DNA from: Lactifluus volemus
Taxonomy: Eukaryota; Basidiomycota; Agaricomycetes; Russulales; Russulaceae
Length of the DNA stretch: 33,648 nucleotides
Direction of reading: 5' to 3'
NCBI GenBank assembly: GCA_022376515.1
Contig: WTXI01000366.1
Coordinates: 1 to 33,648, forward strand
The notes under the pieces are model-generated. The model was not told the DNA's origin and ran no database searches. It was given only the letters and a program-made list of their open reading frames with translations. The translations under genes were made by a program, and so were the position numbers. The first letter of the stretch is position 1. Every line of letters starts with the position of its first letter. This document shows positions 20,461 through 31,046 of this stretch, piece after piece.

Positions 20461-21408
20461 AAAGCGAAGAGGAAAAGACGAATCCGCACCATCGTCACCC
20501 CCACTACCTCCTCCTCCATGAGTAATGCCTTACAACTTGCGTTCCAGTACCCCAACTCGGAGGATGACTACCTCCAACTCCTCGACTCGTCGTTCAACTC
20601 CCTCGTGGTCTGTGAGGGGGGAGAATGGTCCCTCTCAGAGGCGTCCCTTACCGAGGACACCCCAGCAGAACCAGCCCAGATCAGCGCCTCCACCGTACAG
20701 GAGGACCACCCGCTCACCTCGCCAAGAGCCTCGCCGCAGTCCCTCGTACCATCCGAGGACCCCATCTCCTCTCCCAGGCCCGACGCCGCCTCCCCAACTC
20801 TCGCCTATCCAGGAAGCCCTGGAGACGCTAGCAGCGGACATGAGGTTCCAGCCAGAAGTCATGTCGCTGGAGACCCCCACGCGCTGCGATCCGAATCCCC
20901 TCACGATCCCTGGAAGGTCTTCAGCTGGGCCCAACCTTCTGCAGGTGACGGTGCTCATCAACTCCAGGGATACGTGCACAGATGGGGACGGCCTACGTTC
21001 ACTCGTCGTCGCGTCTTCGTCGCATGGGGGGCCGTCTGGTGGTGATTCCGGAGTCAGCCCTCTGAGAATCACTGGCAAGCGCAAGAGGAGGGGGAAGAAG
21101 TCATATTATTGCGGCAAGTGCAACAAGGACGGGGTGGACCACAAGTACGAGACTGTCCTTTGTGGAGGGAGTGCCTCTATTGCCAGAAGAGAGGGCACTA
21201 CTCCCATGACTGTCACCACCCCCATACGCGTTGCACTGTCTATAGGTGCCGGGTCTTCCCTGACCACCAGTACTATGGGAGGAACTGTCCTGTCAAGGCC
21301 ACGGAGTTGCGGCCCGTTACTCATCTTTGGGATGAGTATGACGCAGATGACGTCGACGCAGGTGAGGCGCTTTGGATGACATTGACTGGGAGTCCATGGA
21401 CAGGGTGA
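20461..21408 (+). pseudogene. Element B zinc-knuckle tail after the chromodomain
   Basis: The chromodomain frame continues without a stop into this tail (IRTIVTP, then YPNSEDDYLQLLDSSF). That layout parallels element A, where VYSPEDRDFLAAI follows the chromodomain at about the same distance. A long Pro/Ser-rich stretch comes next, spread over two frames (for example TPSPLPGPTPPPQLSPIQ). The end shows a Cys/His cluster: YYCGKCNKDG, then CLYCQKRGHYSHDC (CX2CX4HX4C), PHTRC and YYGRNCP, before an acidic WDEYDADDVD segment and a TGA at 21406-21408. Frames change near 20520-20990 and again near 21100-21170. The function is unknown; nucleic-acid binding is inferred. Confidence 0.75.
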
Positions 21409-21435
21409 CTGAGGCGCATGGTGGTACATGCGCCT

Positions 21436-21447
21436 AGGAGAGAGGGT
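21436..21447 (+). other. Polypurine tract of element B
   Basis: AGGAGAGAGGG ends two bases before the 3' LTR at 21450. This is the expected site for RNase H to leave the primer for plus-strand synthesis. Confidence 0.8.
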
Positions 21448-21449
21448 AC

Positions 21450-22376
21450 TGTTACGGTTATGCGGGCCGCCCGGCCCATTTCTTACTGTTTTCCGTCTGA
21501 TTTTCGACTTGTGTTGTGACCTAGGATCCCTTTCCTTGGCCAGCCCCTTCTGTTCCGCTTCTAGGGGCTGTGCGTCGCCGTTTTGACGTGTATTTGACTC
21601 AGGGATCATGACTCAAATCTTGAGTCAGCGTTCTTGACTCAGATCTTGAGTCAGACGCACTGAGTCAGTTCTTGAGTCATCAGAACTGACTCAGGTCCTT
21701 AGTCAATAGTCTTGACTTCGCTACTGTACTGTGACCTTTGTAGGATAGTTGGCTGGCCCTCTGTACGCATAAATAGGGCCCTGTAGACGAGCTAAAGCCC
21801 CAGCTTCAGCTTCGTCTAGAATCGCAGTTCATTGTCTCCTGCTCACACTCGCATCGCTCTTCTCCTCTCTCTTGTGAATCCCTCTTCGTACCTTGATCCA
21901 GGTACTTCGCGCCACGATCAGACATCTGTGAATTGTTCCATTTCCGTGAACAAGTCCCCAGACGCCTGAACCCTAATACGAACGCGCTGTGAGAAGTAGT
22001 CCCCACTTCTCACCCCGCGTCCGCCCTCGAACCTTAGTTCAACCTCTCACGAGTGTCCTTGGAAGGCGAGCATCTCTTGCATTCCAAACACTCGCGCCCG
22101 TGTTGCGGTTGAACCTACACATCGTCATTAACCCATCTGCCACCGTCTATCCTCTTTGGGAACGGTAACTCCGACCATCGCGTGCGCCGGCCCGCTAGTC
22201 CGTCTCGCGCGATACAGACACCCAGAGTTCGCACAGTCAAGTCTACTCCACACAGGACCTTGCCTGCGCGTGCTAGAATCGACTATTTGGTGTTGCTAGT
22301 CTTGTCCGACTCGCCACAGCAAATAGCCAACCAGAACGACGCTCACTTCGAGCCACGGTCCCTGCGAACCGTGACA
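21450..22376 (+). repeat. 3' LTR of element B
   Basis: The same TGTTACGGTT...AACCGTGACA ends as the 5' LTR, the same eight bZIP sites (21595-21693), TATA box and predicted start site. It lacks several single bases present in the 5' copy around 21855-21955. It differs by clustered substitutions and indels around 22080-22290. Confidence 0.93.
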
Positions 22377-23030
22377 ATGATCGAGTCACCGCTTTTCACG
22401 CCACCGCGCCTCATCGGCCGGAATCCCTGCGGACACTTGAAGAGTGGCAGCCCCAACGGCTGTGTTGCAGGAGGAAGACTCGGCTACCGAAAGTGAGTAG
22501 AGTGGTCAAGAGGTTACCATCAGGCCCGGGTGCGAGTTGTTGGGTAGTGCTGAGCAGTCTGCAAAATACGTGGACAATACCTTGCCACGTGTGTCAAATG
22601 TGACGTAAGTAGAATCGGACTCGAGCACACCAGTCAACACGGCATTTTAATAGTTATCTGCCTGCTCCCGCTTCCGTCGACAGGCTGCGGCACGAAACTG
22701 AAGGTCAGAGTCAAAGAGAAAGTGATTTCGTGATTGGAGCTATAGGATTAGCAGCCTTTGAACTTGGGGAAAGAAAAGGAAACACACGAAGTTGAAGGTT
22801 ACGCAGTATAGCCAAGAAGTCCAACTCCTTGAAAGTGTCCTTGTTGATTGAGGATTGCAGACAGGGATATGAAGTGAACAAGGAACGATGAGAGTTACGA
22901 TGTGTGATGGAAATGGTAATGAGGCCATTGGGGGAGCAGGAAACATGGGACAAAAGCTCACCTAGACTGGGTGTATCCCCTTGAGAGATTCGAGGCAGAC
23001 CAAGTACTTTGGCGCGCGGGTGAGGCACGG
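22377..23030. other. Unassigned sequence right of element B
   Basis: This should be the rest of element A if B had simply inserted into it, but it shows no integrase or reverse transcriptase on either strand. A short open stretch on the plus strand (22377-22496) runs straight out of the LTR without family resemblance. Nothing else is supported. Confidence 0.5.
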
Positions 23031-23062
23031 ACAGGGCGTGACCCTGACAGGTCACGCCCTGT
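23031..23062. repeat. Perfect 13-bp inverted repeat
   Basis: ACAGGGCGTGACC (23031-23043) and GGTCACGCCCTGT (23050-23062) flank a 6-nt loop. The core GGGCGTGACCCTG recurs at 23191. Confidence 0.85.
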
Positions 23063-23190
23063 TCAAAAAGACATGGCAGAAGCATATAACAATGGAATCC
23101 ACAGAGAGATCCATGTAAAAAGTTTATGATAACTTTGACAGACAGAGACAAAACATACCCTGTCCCACAACGATAGCATATTGCAACAGT

Positions 23191-23214
23191 GGGCATGACC
23201 CTGCGGGTCACGCC
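23191..23214. repeat. Second GGCRTGACCC palindrome
   Basis: GGCATGACCC (23192-23201) and GGGTCACGCC (23205-23214) pair with one mismatch around TGC. It repeats the start of the palindrome at 23031 in the same orientation. The two may bound a roughly 180-bp MITE-like unit, 23031-23214. Confidence 0.7.
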
Positions 23215-23446
23215 AATATATCGATCAGAAAAACATACCAGAGTGACAGTAACACATCACAAAACATACTCGTTAAGGCACAACATATGTTTTTTTTTGT
23301 GCGGAACAAACAGGAAAGGCAGGCAATCGACACGAAAAAAGGACGGAAGGACCGTAAGAGTTTCATCCGAAGGCCAAGAAAGGAAAATGATGATGTAAGT
23401 TGATTACCAACACCTGTCATCAGCGGGTGTGATTACGGGCGCATAG

Positions 23447-23462
23447 ACCTTGCAAGCAAGGT
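23447..23462. repeat. Palindrome ACCTTGC-AA-GCAAGGT
   Basis: Perfect 7-bp arms around two bases. The same arms with a TT centre occur at 33583-33598. Confidence 0.8.
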
Positions 23463-24732
23463 AATTACTATCTTCGTCTATCTGATACATCGCTTTACAA
23501 AAAAAAAAAGAAGGTTCTCAACTATATCGGTTCGCCCTTCCCATCTTTTACTTAGTTCCTTTTTGTCTGAGAACACCACGCAGAGATTATGAACTATGAT
23601 CCTGGTCTGCCAGTGTTTGACCTAATGCACCTTTGGACGACTCGTGCGCGCCCACAGCTGAGGGTTCCGTGATGTCATCCGTGAAGGCTTGGTCCAAAGC
23701 TGGTTTCCCTATCAAATAAATGATCCTCGTTGTCCCATCGTACGGGAATTCCTTCCGGCGTAACCCTACGTATGCCCTTGACTTGTCGACCAACATCATA
23801 CTCTACGCACCTTTCAACAAATCTGCTCAACCCGCGAGCGACAAATAGGGTTCCACGGCGGGCGGTGTTGACAAATGCGGAAATCCGAAGGTTGTCAGTG
23901 GCGTCTTCCTTCTGGGCATTGGTCTATGATGGGTTCCTCACGACGAATGGAAATGCTGCAAGCGGGATCGACTACATCTTCGATAACTGGAGCGAGACTG
24001 TGAGCACTCTGAGCCCTTTTAGAAACTACCCGAGGAGTTCGCTGATGATGGTCCTTTGAACTTAGCCTTTCGTGTACAACGCCACATCGCAAGTGATGAC
24101 TATCGGAGATTCGAAGCTATTGGACAGCGTGGAAATGGTGGACCGGGGACAAGTGGAGGATGCTTATGCCGAGGTTTATGTTGTTCAATCAGGTGTCCGA
24201 GGCGATAGATGGAGGACGTGCTCCGTGGTCATGTGGTGATTGTTTGTTGCAGTATTTGTACCACTGCCCACGGCGTTGTAATCAAGCGTCTAAGTCCACT
24301 GACGTTAGCGTCCAATATTACTTTGATCATTCCCCCAAAGCCGGCCTCAGTGAATTGTACATTAAGATGTACTGTACACATCAAGGTACACATCATATAA
24401 AAAACATTTGGCGCCCACGCACGGGGCATACATAAAGAAACTGTAGAAAGTGTTCGAGTCAGGTAAATCAAAGCCATCCAGAAGAGCGCTAGGCCTTCTG
24501 CAACTAAGAACATATGTCAAGGCAACAACTAAAATGAGTCACGACTGAGACTCACCTTGGTCAGAAGCCCTAATTGTAATGACACTGGCAGCTGACGATT
24601 CTGATTCATGAGGTGACGGGGAAGTTAGAATTGGTTAGAACGTTCCTAAATTAACGCATTCCGGGGATTTCAATGGTTGTAGTAACACTGGGAGATGACC
24701 GAGAATAGATGCGGGGGGTTGGAGATGGAGAT
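23463..24732. other. No supported gene; one coherent but unassigned frame
   Basis: On the minus strand about 23895-23670 reads smoothly (DNLRISAFVNTARRGTLFVA, then VEYDVGRQVKGIRRVTPEG). It looks protein-like, but I do not recognise the family and find no start or splice pattern. The plus strand also has an open frame at 23730-24059. One of them may be a gene remnant. Confidence 0.35.
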
Positions 24733-26653
24733 TCAAGGGGCAGTGGGTCCCAGCAGGACAGAGACGTGATGAGATGGGGATCCATCCGAAACGGGTTGGA
24801 CATGGGTCAATGGGCCAGCGCACAAAGGATACCGCGATGGGTCGTCCCACCTGTTGAAGAGGGTTGGGCCATGTAACGTATGGAAAGATTCGGAAGCAAG
24901 GAAGAGCATGAAGTGGAGAACGCTTCTATCCGACGAGTCCCCAGTCTTCGCCCTTTCTACGATTTCATTCCACGTTTCACAGAATCGGTCCTTCAATTCA
25001 GGGAGAGTATCTTGTATGTTAAACCCAGAAAGGGATGGTAAGATGTATTGTGCGATGGACCACTTGGCGGAGGGTGAGGCGTTCAAGATCTGGGTGGCGA
25101 TGAGGTTCCAATTGGGCAAGTAACAAGTTATTGCGATTTTGACAGTAGTTTTCACGAATGACGTCTTCCGATTCACCCAATTGCTTCGCAGCGAGTTCGA
25201 TCCAATCGTCACCCCTTTCCTCCGCGGATACGGCGACCAGAACGTCCGCAATAATGGTTTGTGCGAGTGAGCCATCTTCCGTCCCTTGCATTCTGGCTGA
25301 GAGATTGCCCAACCTCAATGGTTTGTACGGCCTTTCGGTACTCGGTGTGATAAAATAAATCCAATAAGCCTAAACTATTGGCCAGATCTGCAACCTTCAG
25401 GTACGTTTTGAATTGTTCCATTGTGTTCTGGTCGAAGAGCGAAGTGAGTGGGAATGTGCGCTTCATGAAAGCCACCGAGACGGAAGAAAACTTCATAGAG
25501 TCCAATTTCGCGAGAACACCGTGGGAATCCGAGACGATATTAGAGCCATAAAAGCCGTGGATGTCGTTGAAGAACTGACCCAGTTGATCATCTGAGGCAA
25601 GGACATGGGCATCAAGCATCCAATTCAGGATGAAGCCGTCAACAGTCGACGAATCGTTGGAAACAAACTCTGCTGCCATCTTCTCGATGCCTTTAGAAAA
25701 CCCGAGGGAATATTTAGCAGCCTGGTCACGAAGGCGCTTCGAGAAGGAAGCTGGGTATAATAGCCAGCCATATATTCGAAAGGTCCAAGAGGAAAATGGG
25801 GAATAGTATGGGCTATCCGCCCACACCATTGGTATGACTGTGATGATCAGGTACGCCGTGGCAGCGACGGCGATCCATCCAACTACGAAGTAAAAGATGG
25901 TGCGATTGATATTGAAGAGGTATATGAGAAGGCCGGTGAAGAACAGGAAGAGGGAAGTGTGTATCAGGAGGGTCATGACGTCTGACACCGATGAGAAGCC
26001 CAGCCTATCGACGCCACGGGAAAAGAATGCACGAATCCGGGCACATCGTGTGGTGTGTGCCCTAGGCTCTGACTGATCCGGAGGAATCGACGGGCCCATT
26101 GCTGTAACATTAGTGCCAGCATAGCAGAAGTAAGAGCGATAGTCAAGCTCAAGAACCAGAGAGTATTGACAATGATGACGTAATTCTGGGGAGAGAAGGG
26201 CGGCGGAGTAACTTCCGTGGGTGGCTGAGATGGGTTGGTGTCGGCGTGAAGCTGAAGCTTATAGATATTTTCAAGGTAAAATGATGAGGTCTCTTGAGGA
26301 TTTGACTTGAGGTCGAGGACAGTCACGGCGAGCAATACCGCAACGGAAGCAGAGAATAGACCGGTCTATGATTGTTGACTTGAGGTGATGGGAATGTTTG
26401 TTATAAGCTGAGGACTCACAAAGACAAGAATGCCGTCAGAATCTTTCTGCCAGCGTTTGGCCATCTCCCTGTGTTCTTCCTCTGCCACATGAGAATAATT
26501 GTTGAAGAGAGAAGCTGAACTATCAGCGAGTTCAAGATTAGGCGTGGGGAACGCTTGATCTTACGTCCAGATTGGCGAGATTAGCAAAGACAACGAAGGC
26601 CAAGGGAGAGGTAACATACCTGTGGGCTCTGGGTTATTAGGTGTTACTGACAT
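24733..26653 (-). pseudogene. DUF6535 membrane protein, copy 1, frameshifted
   Basis: DUF6535 proteins are basidiomycete membrane proteins of unknown function. The likely start is the ATG at 26653-26651, followed by a GTATGT donor; a second exon carries HREMAKRWQKDSDGILVF. After the next intron, membrane segment 1 (GLFSASVAVLLAVTVLDLK) and segment 2 (WFLSLTIALTSAMLALM) lead to the family motif QQWARRFLRISQ. Around 26045 one base is missing and the reading shifts into ARIRAFFSRGVDRLGFS. Two more membrane segments follow (LIHTSLFLFFTGLLIYLF; VGWIAVAATAYLIITVIPM), then a long soluble helical region. Near 25125 an extra C causes a second shift (LLLA to NWNLIATQILN). The rest, including LPELKDRFCETWNEIVE, runs to a stop at 24733. 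Decay or read errors could explain the shifts. Confidence 0.8.
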
Positions 26654-27146
26654 TGAAATCCAGTGGTGCAGCCGAATAAAAGACTAGGTATTTCAGTTAG
26701 AGGAACACGTTACTACTAAAGGTGGGCCCCTTTCAGACTCTGTTCACCCCCTTTCCTGATCAGTCACGCTATGGTCACACATCATATTTGAGACTCTGAT
26801 TGGCTGTTGCGAGCGCTAAGCATGCCATTTTGGAAATATTGTAAACTCCGACACAGGCAGGCGTGACAAACACGCTGTTTTTTTAATTTATTTCGCCACA
26901 CACTACGATTTCTACCAAAAAAATGGACAGAATACGGTCACACATGTACTAGATACTGTAAGAAATGGACGAGAAAATTGGAGCGAGAAAGGGGTGGGGT
27001 GATCAGAGAGGGGCCCCCGTTAGTACACCTAGCCGAAAGCTCACGCCCTCTTTACCTTCCTCTTCGAACTCACGCGTGCTCCCAGGAGTACGTTCAACAC
27101 ACATCTCTTGTTTTTATCCTAAACCTCAGAGAAAGCCTAGCCAGTA
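26654..27146. other. No recognisable gene; possible divergent upstream region
   Basis: This lies between the start of DUF6535 copy 1 and the MINDY-like remnant, which point away from each other. It includes a T-rich run (26877-26886) beside GGCGTGACAAACACGC. No coding feature is supported. Confidence 0.5.
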
Positions 27147-28167
27147 ATGTCTTCCATCTCCAATCACACGATGTTTGAGTTGGGCCAACAAGTTCCGCGG
27201 CACCCCGAGCTAGATGTCCCGAAACCCTCGGAAGAAAATTGGGATATGAAGAAGATCACCTCCTCTCCGTCTGGTATCAGTTTGCGAATACAGAATCATC
27301 ATGCAAAATAACAACGGGTGCGTTCTCGCTCTTATGATACTCTCATCTGCGGATACATATGACGAGATAGGCCGTGCTCGTTCATTACGATGTGCAATAT
27401 CCCTATCCTCCATAGTACCTCCACCAAGACCGCGAATCCGTCTCGTTTGAGATACTATCGAAACTTGTCCTAGGCTATATCGAGACGGCCGTATCGAAAA
27501 AAAGCAACCAGGATATGTCTAATAAGCTCCGTATGATGTCCTCCACTAGTGAGTCTGTGTAGAGCCAATTTGATTCGCTTTCTCACCCGTGCTTGTGCTC
27601 GCAGTAGAAATGTCGTTCAACCCCATCTTCACCTCCATAGCCTTTGACCAGAATGTTGGGGAGGTCTCACTCTTTGCAAGTCTGGGAATTCCCTTGGTGC
27701 ATGGCCTGCTCGTGGATCCCGCGAATCATGAAGAATATGCCGCTGTCTCACATGTGGAGAGCTACCAGTCGGTACAGGATCTGATAAACGACGTGGAAGA
27801 ACTCGCACACCGGTTCAGCGTGGGCGCTGATGCAGATCATGTTGGGACTATAAAACAGGCGCACGAAATGTAAGAGAACTTTGGGAACGGTCAGTACCTC
27901 CCTGCGCTCCCCGGACATTTGCTGATGCGACGCTCCAGCTGTCGCAATCAAGAGGTTTCTGGACCACTCACACTCACAGCTTACGTCCTACGGCCGGAGC
28001 CGTCTTCTTTCGTGCTGCCGCCGAATTCCCCTACTTCGAAACTCATGTCGTCTCCGTCCTTCCAACATATTTTTCCCGCCACGGCGAGAACCACCTACCT
28101 GATAACCGCTGCCTGTGAGGCTGTGACCATTCTACTTGCTACCCTCTTCGGTACCAAGGAGGCATAG
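27147..28167 (+). pseudogene. Decayed MINDY-type deubiquitinase
   Basis: MINDY (DUF544) enzymes are cysteine proteases that trim Lys48-linked ubiquitin chains. An ATG at 27147 starts a leader ending ENWDMKKIT, like the family's N-terminal WxMKxI. Sequence near 27285-27375, after removing a likely 50-bp intron, reads RIIMQNNNGPCSFITMCNI and contains the catalytic-Cys motif NGPC. A frame change leads to VSFEILSKLVLGYIETAV, and an intron to MSFNPIFTSI and GIPLVHGLLVDPANHEEY. In that motif the family has HGWLVDP, so the Trp is replaced by Leu. A stop interrupts after GTIKQAHEM. A last piece, AIKRFLDHSHSQLTSYG, matches the family's RxFLxxxxxQLTxxG. Frameshifts near 27265 and 27390 and the stop at 27871 make it a pseudogene as read. 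Confidence 0.65.
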
Positions 28168-29005
28168 CACTCATCAATTTCCTCGAAGCGACCAAGGTTT
28201 TCTTCTACCCAAGAAACGACCCTTTCCGCCCAGGATAATCACCCTCGACTCCACTGTCTCATTTAATGCCAAATACGCCTGGTGTTCCAACCCAGTGTAA
28301 ACACTTTTCCGAGTCATTCCCTCCTGTAATCATGTACAATCCTATTTAGTAGGGACCACCTCTTGGCTTGAGCCTACTAGTATAACAGAATACGAATCAT
28401 TAAATGCCATGTTGCTATATCACGTTGACGCTGGGGCGCAGAATGGACTGCTTTACTGTAAAGTTGAACATAGGGGCAACCACGGTAAGTGAATAAAGTC
28501 CTCTGAGGTAGCCTGAGATGGAACACATTCTTCCACTTGTATGGGAACTGAATGCGCACAGACAAACACCTGCCAGTGGATGATACTAGAGGTGGGGGAA
28601 GTACTAATTCGTGCGGATTGTCAACAATCGACGAGGGCGCATAGTAAGTAGAAGCGGCTTGCCTACCGTTTTACTCCATGGTATGTTACTGCACCACTGC
28701 TGGCGGATATCACGATTTTGATAGTCTCTTCTGCCCATTCGTGCAGAGGGTCACCGTATGGCCCGGGGTAGCCTTCGAGTATTTTGGCATCTCCTGCGGC
28801 GTTCTTGCGTCTTCTATCGCTTCTCCAGGGTAAAAAGTACAAGTCCCGTAATGATCATTGTGAATAGGTAGATTATAACAGAGCGTAAATAAACATAGGA
28901 GCTGAAATCCCAACAAGCCATATCCTTTACATACAAGAAACGCGGCTCCGATCCATCAGAAATTCAGGAATAGAGAGGTGAGGTCATGATGGCGGATTCT
29001 GGACG
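28168..29005. other. No recognisable gene
   Basis: Intergenic sequence between the 3' end of the MINDY-like remnant and the 3' end of DUF6535 copy 2, which converge. I see no coding, RNA or repeat feature I can support. Confidence 0.5.
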
Positions 29006-31046
29006 TCAAAGACTACTAGGTGGGGATGAATCTGGGGGATGAGAGCTGGTACGGGTGGGGATTAATGAAGATAAGAGGGTGATAGCAGTCGCTTGGGAGC
29101 GATGGTGTGGGTTATTGCACAATGGATATGACGAGACCTTGAACTTGTCGAATGACGGTGCCGGAGAGTGATCAGTGTCTTGATGCAGCTCGATGTAAAG
29201 ACTGCGAAGGATGAAGACAAGAAGGTGGGGAATGCTTCCATCCCCGCTCTTGTGTGCCTTCAGGACGGTGTCGTTCCACAAGGAACAGAAGTCGCACTGC
29301 AGTTCAGGAAGGGTATTGTGTATGTCAAATGTCGAAGGTGGTCGTAGGATGCACGCTGCCGCATCGCTAGCGATACCCTGATTGATCCCGGAAGAGGTCT
29401 TCGAGATCTGGCGGGCCATGTGGATCCAGTTCGCGAGCAACACATTATCGTTTCCATGTGCGAGATACCTTTGAATATCATCTTCCGATTTCCCAATTGG
29501 TCCGCGGCGAGTTCGGCCCAACTCTTGTCCCTTTCCTCCACCTCGCAATGATGTCGGAGACAAAGGTTTGTGCACACAAACCAATTTCCTCGCCAGGTCT
29601 ACTCGAGCCTCTCAGAATGCGCCCCACTTCAACGGTTCGCAGAAAGCTGTAACCCGCGGCTTCGGAAAACAGGTCCCGTAAAGCTGCATCTTGAGTTTCA
29701 TCGGCAATCCTAACGCACATTATGAATCGTAGTACTTTGTCCGAGTTCGTGACCGAATTGGATGTCAGAGTACGGTTCAAGAATGCCACCAAAGCTGACG
29801 AAAACTTCCTGGAGCCCAATGTCGCAAGTCTACGTAGGGGGTCCCGGACGGTTTGGGTCGAGTTATAAAAGCTATAAATGCACTCGAAAAACCGATCCAG
29901 TTGATCATTTGAGGCGAAAGTATGGGCGTTGAATGTCCATTTCAGGACGCGGTCATCGATCTCCGCCGAAGACTTTCGAACAATCTCTTCTGCTACCTTC
30001 TCCAATCCTCGTGTGCATCGTTTGAAATACTGGTCGCTCAAGCCAAATAAGTGCTTCGACGCTCTAGAGCTGAACCAAGAAAGCCAGCCGAGAATTAAGA
30101 ACGCTGGTCCTAATATGCCAGCATGAACCCGAAATGCCAGTGAGGAAAGTGGAGCATAGTATGGGCTGTCGAGCCGCAAAATTGGCATAAATGTGATGAG
30201 TGTGTATGTCGCCACGGATACCCCAACTGCCCACGCTACAGCGTAGAAGACGGTGTGGTTGACATTGAAGAGATATATGAGAAGGCCGGCAAAGAAGAGG
30301 AAGAGAGAGAGGTGGATCAGGGCGGGTAATGTTTCAACCACACGGGAAAAGCCCAACTTCTCAACACCGTGGGCAAAGAACGCACGAATCCGGGCTCCAT
30401 CGTGTGGGCTGGACAGTTCTCTGTGAGTGATCCGGAGGTATCGGCGGGCCCATTGCTGTACCAACGTCGCCAACATAGCGCAGGTAAGACTGATAACTAG
30501 GCTCAAAAACCAGAGCGAATTCACCCAGATCACGTATGTCGGCGGAGAGAATGGTGGCGGTACAGCGGGGTGGCAGGAACTGATGGCGGAGATCCATTGG
30601 AATCGGTGAGAAACTGAAGCTGATAGATGTTCTGGAGATAGAATGCGGAGATGTCCTGGGAGTTTGGCTTGAGGTCGAGGACTGTCACTGCGACGAAGAA
30701 TGCAACGACAACAGAAAATAAACCGGACTATAGTTTTGATCGGTGCTTGAGTTAAATGGAGGTTAGAGAAGCCGAAGACTCACGAAGATGAGAACACCAT
30801 CAGCTTTTTTTTGCCAGCGTGCGGCCATCTTATCATCTTCTTCCTCTGCCATTCTAGATACATGTTGAAGAGAGGAGCTGAGCTATCAGCATATTCAGAT
30901 TTCCCTCCGCTGTGTAGGGAGTGAACGGGGAGACCTAGTTTATGGGTTGGTGAGTTGACGAGGGCAAGGTTAGGGGATGGGCAACATACCTGACAGTGCG
31001 TGGCTCTCTCCTGCGGGATATTGAGGATATGATCACCGGGTTGCAT
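29006..31046 (-). pseudogene. DUF6535 membrane protein, copy 2, frameshifted
   Basis: Same family and layout as copy 1 but clearly diverged. The likely start is the ATG at 31046, with a GTATGT donor after a short first exon. Exon 2 has EEEDDKMAARWQKKADGVLIF, one base out of frame with the sequence before it. Past an intron come GLFSVVVAFFVAVTVLDLK and, after a shift near 30555, VNSLWFLSLVISLTCAMLA, then QQWARRYLRITHR. Next are ARIRAFFAHGVEKLGFS, a third segment LIHLSLFLFFAGLLIYLF and a fourth VAWAVGVSVATYTLITF. The central 351-codon frame is open from 30533 to 29478. Two more shifts near 29480-29560 (EVEERDKSWAELAADQLG, then DIQRYLAHGNDNVLLANW) precede the tail, which ends at 29006. At least four shifts make it a pseudogene as read. 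Confidence 0.8.

Larger units (their letters stand above)
13949..22376 (+). mobile_element. Element B: full-length Ty3/Gypsy chromovirus
   Basis: An 8428-bp LTR retrotransposon with LTRs of 930 and 927 bp, a self-complementary primer site, gag with a zinc knuckle, pol in the Ty3/Gypsy order (protease, reverse transcriptase, RNase H, integrase, chromodomain), a zinc-knuckle tail and a polypurine tract. The coding part is broken by many frameshifts. The bases outside the LTRs are GCCAC on the left and ATGAT on the right, so no 5-bp target duplication is present. The left side is element A; the right side is unrelated DNA. Confidence 0.93.

Noticed and set aside
22711..23211. 166-codon minus-strand open frame
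   Set aside because: It ends inside the GGGCRTGACCC palindrome region, shows no domain, and its codon pattern does not look coding.
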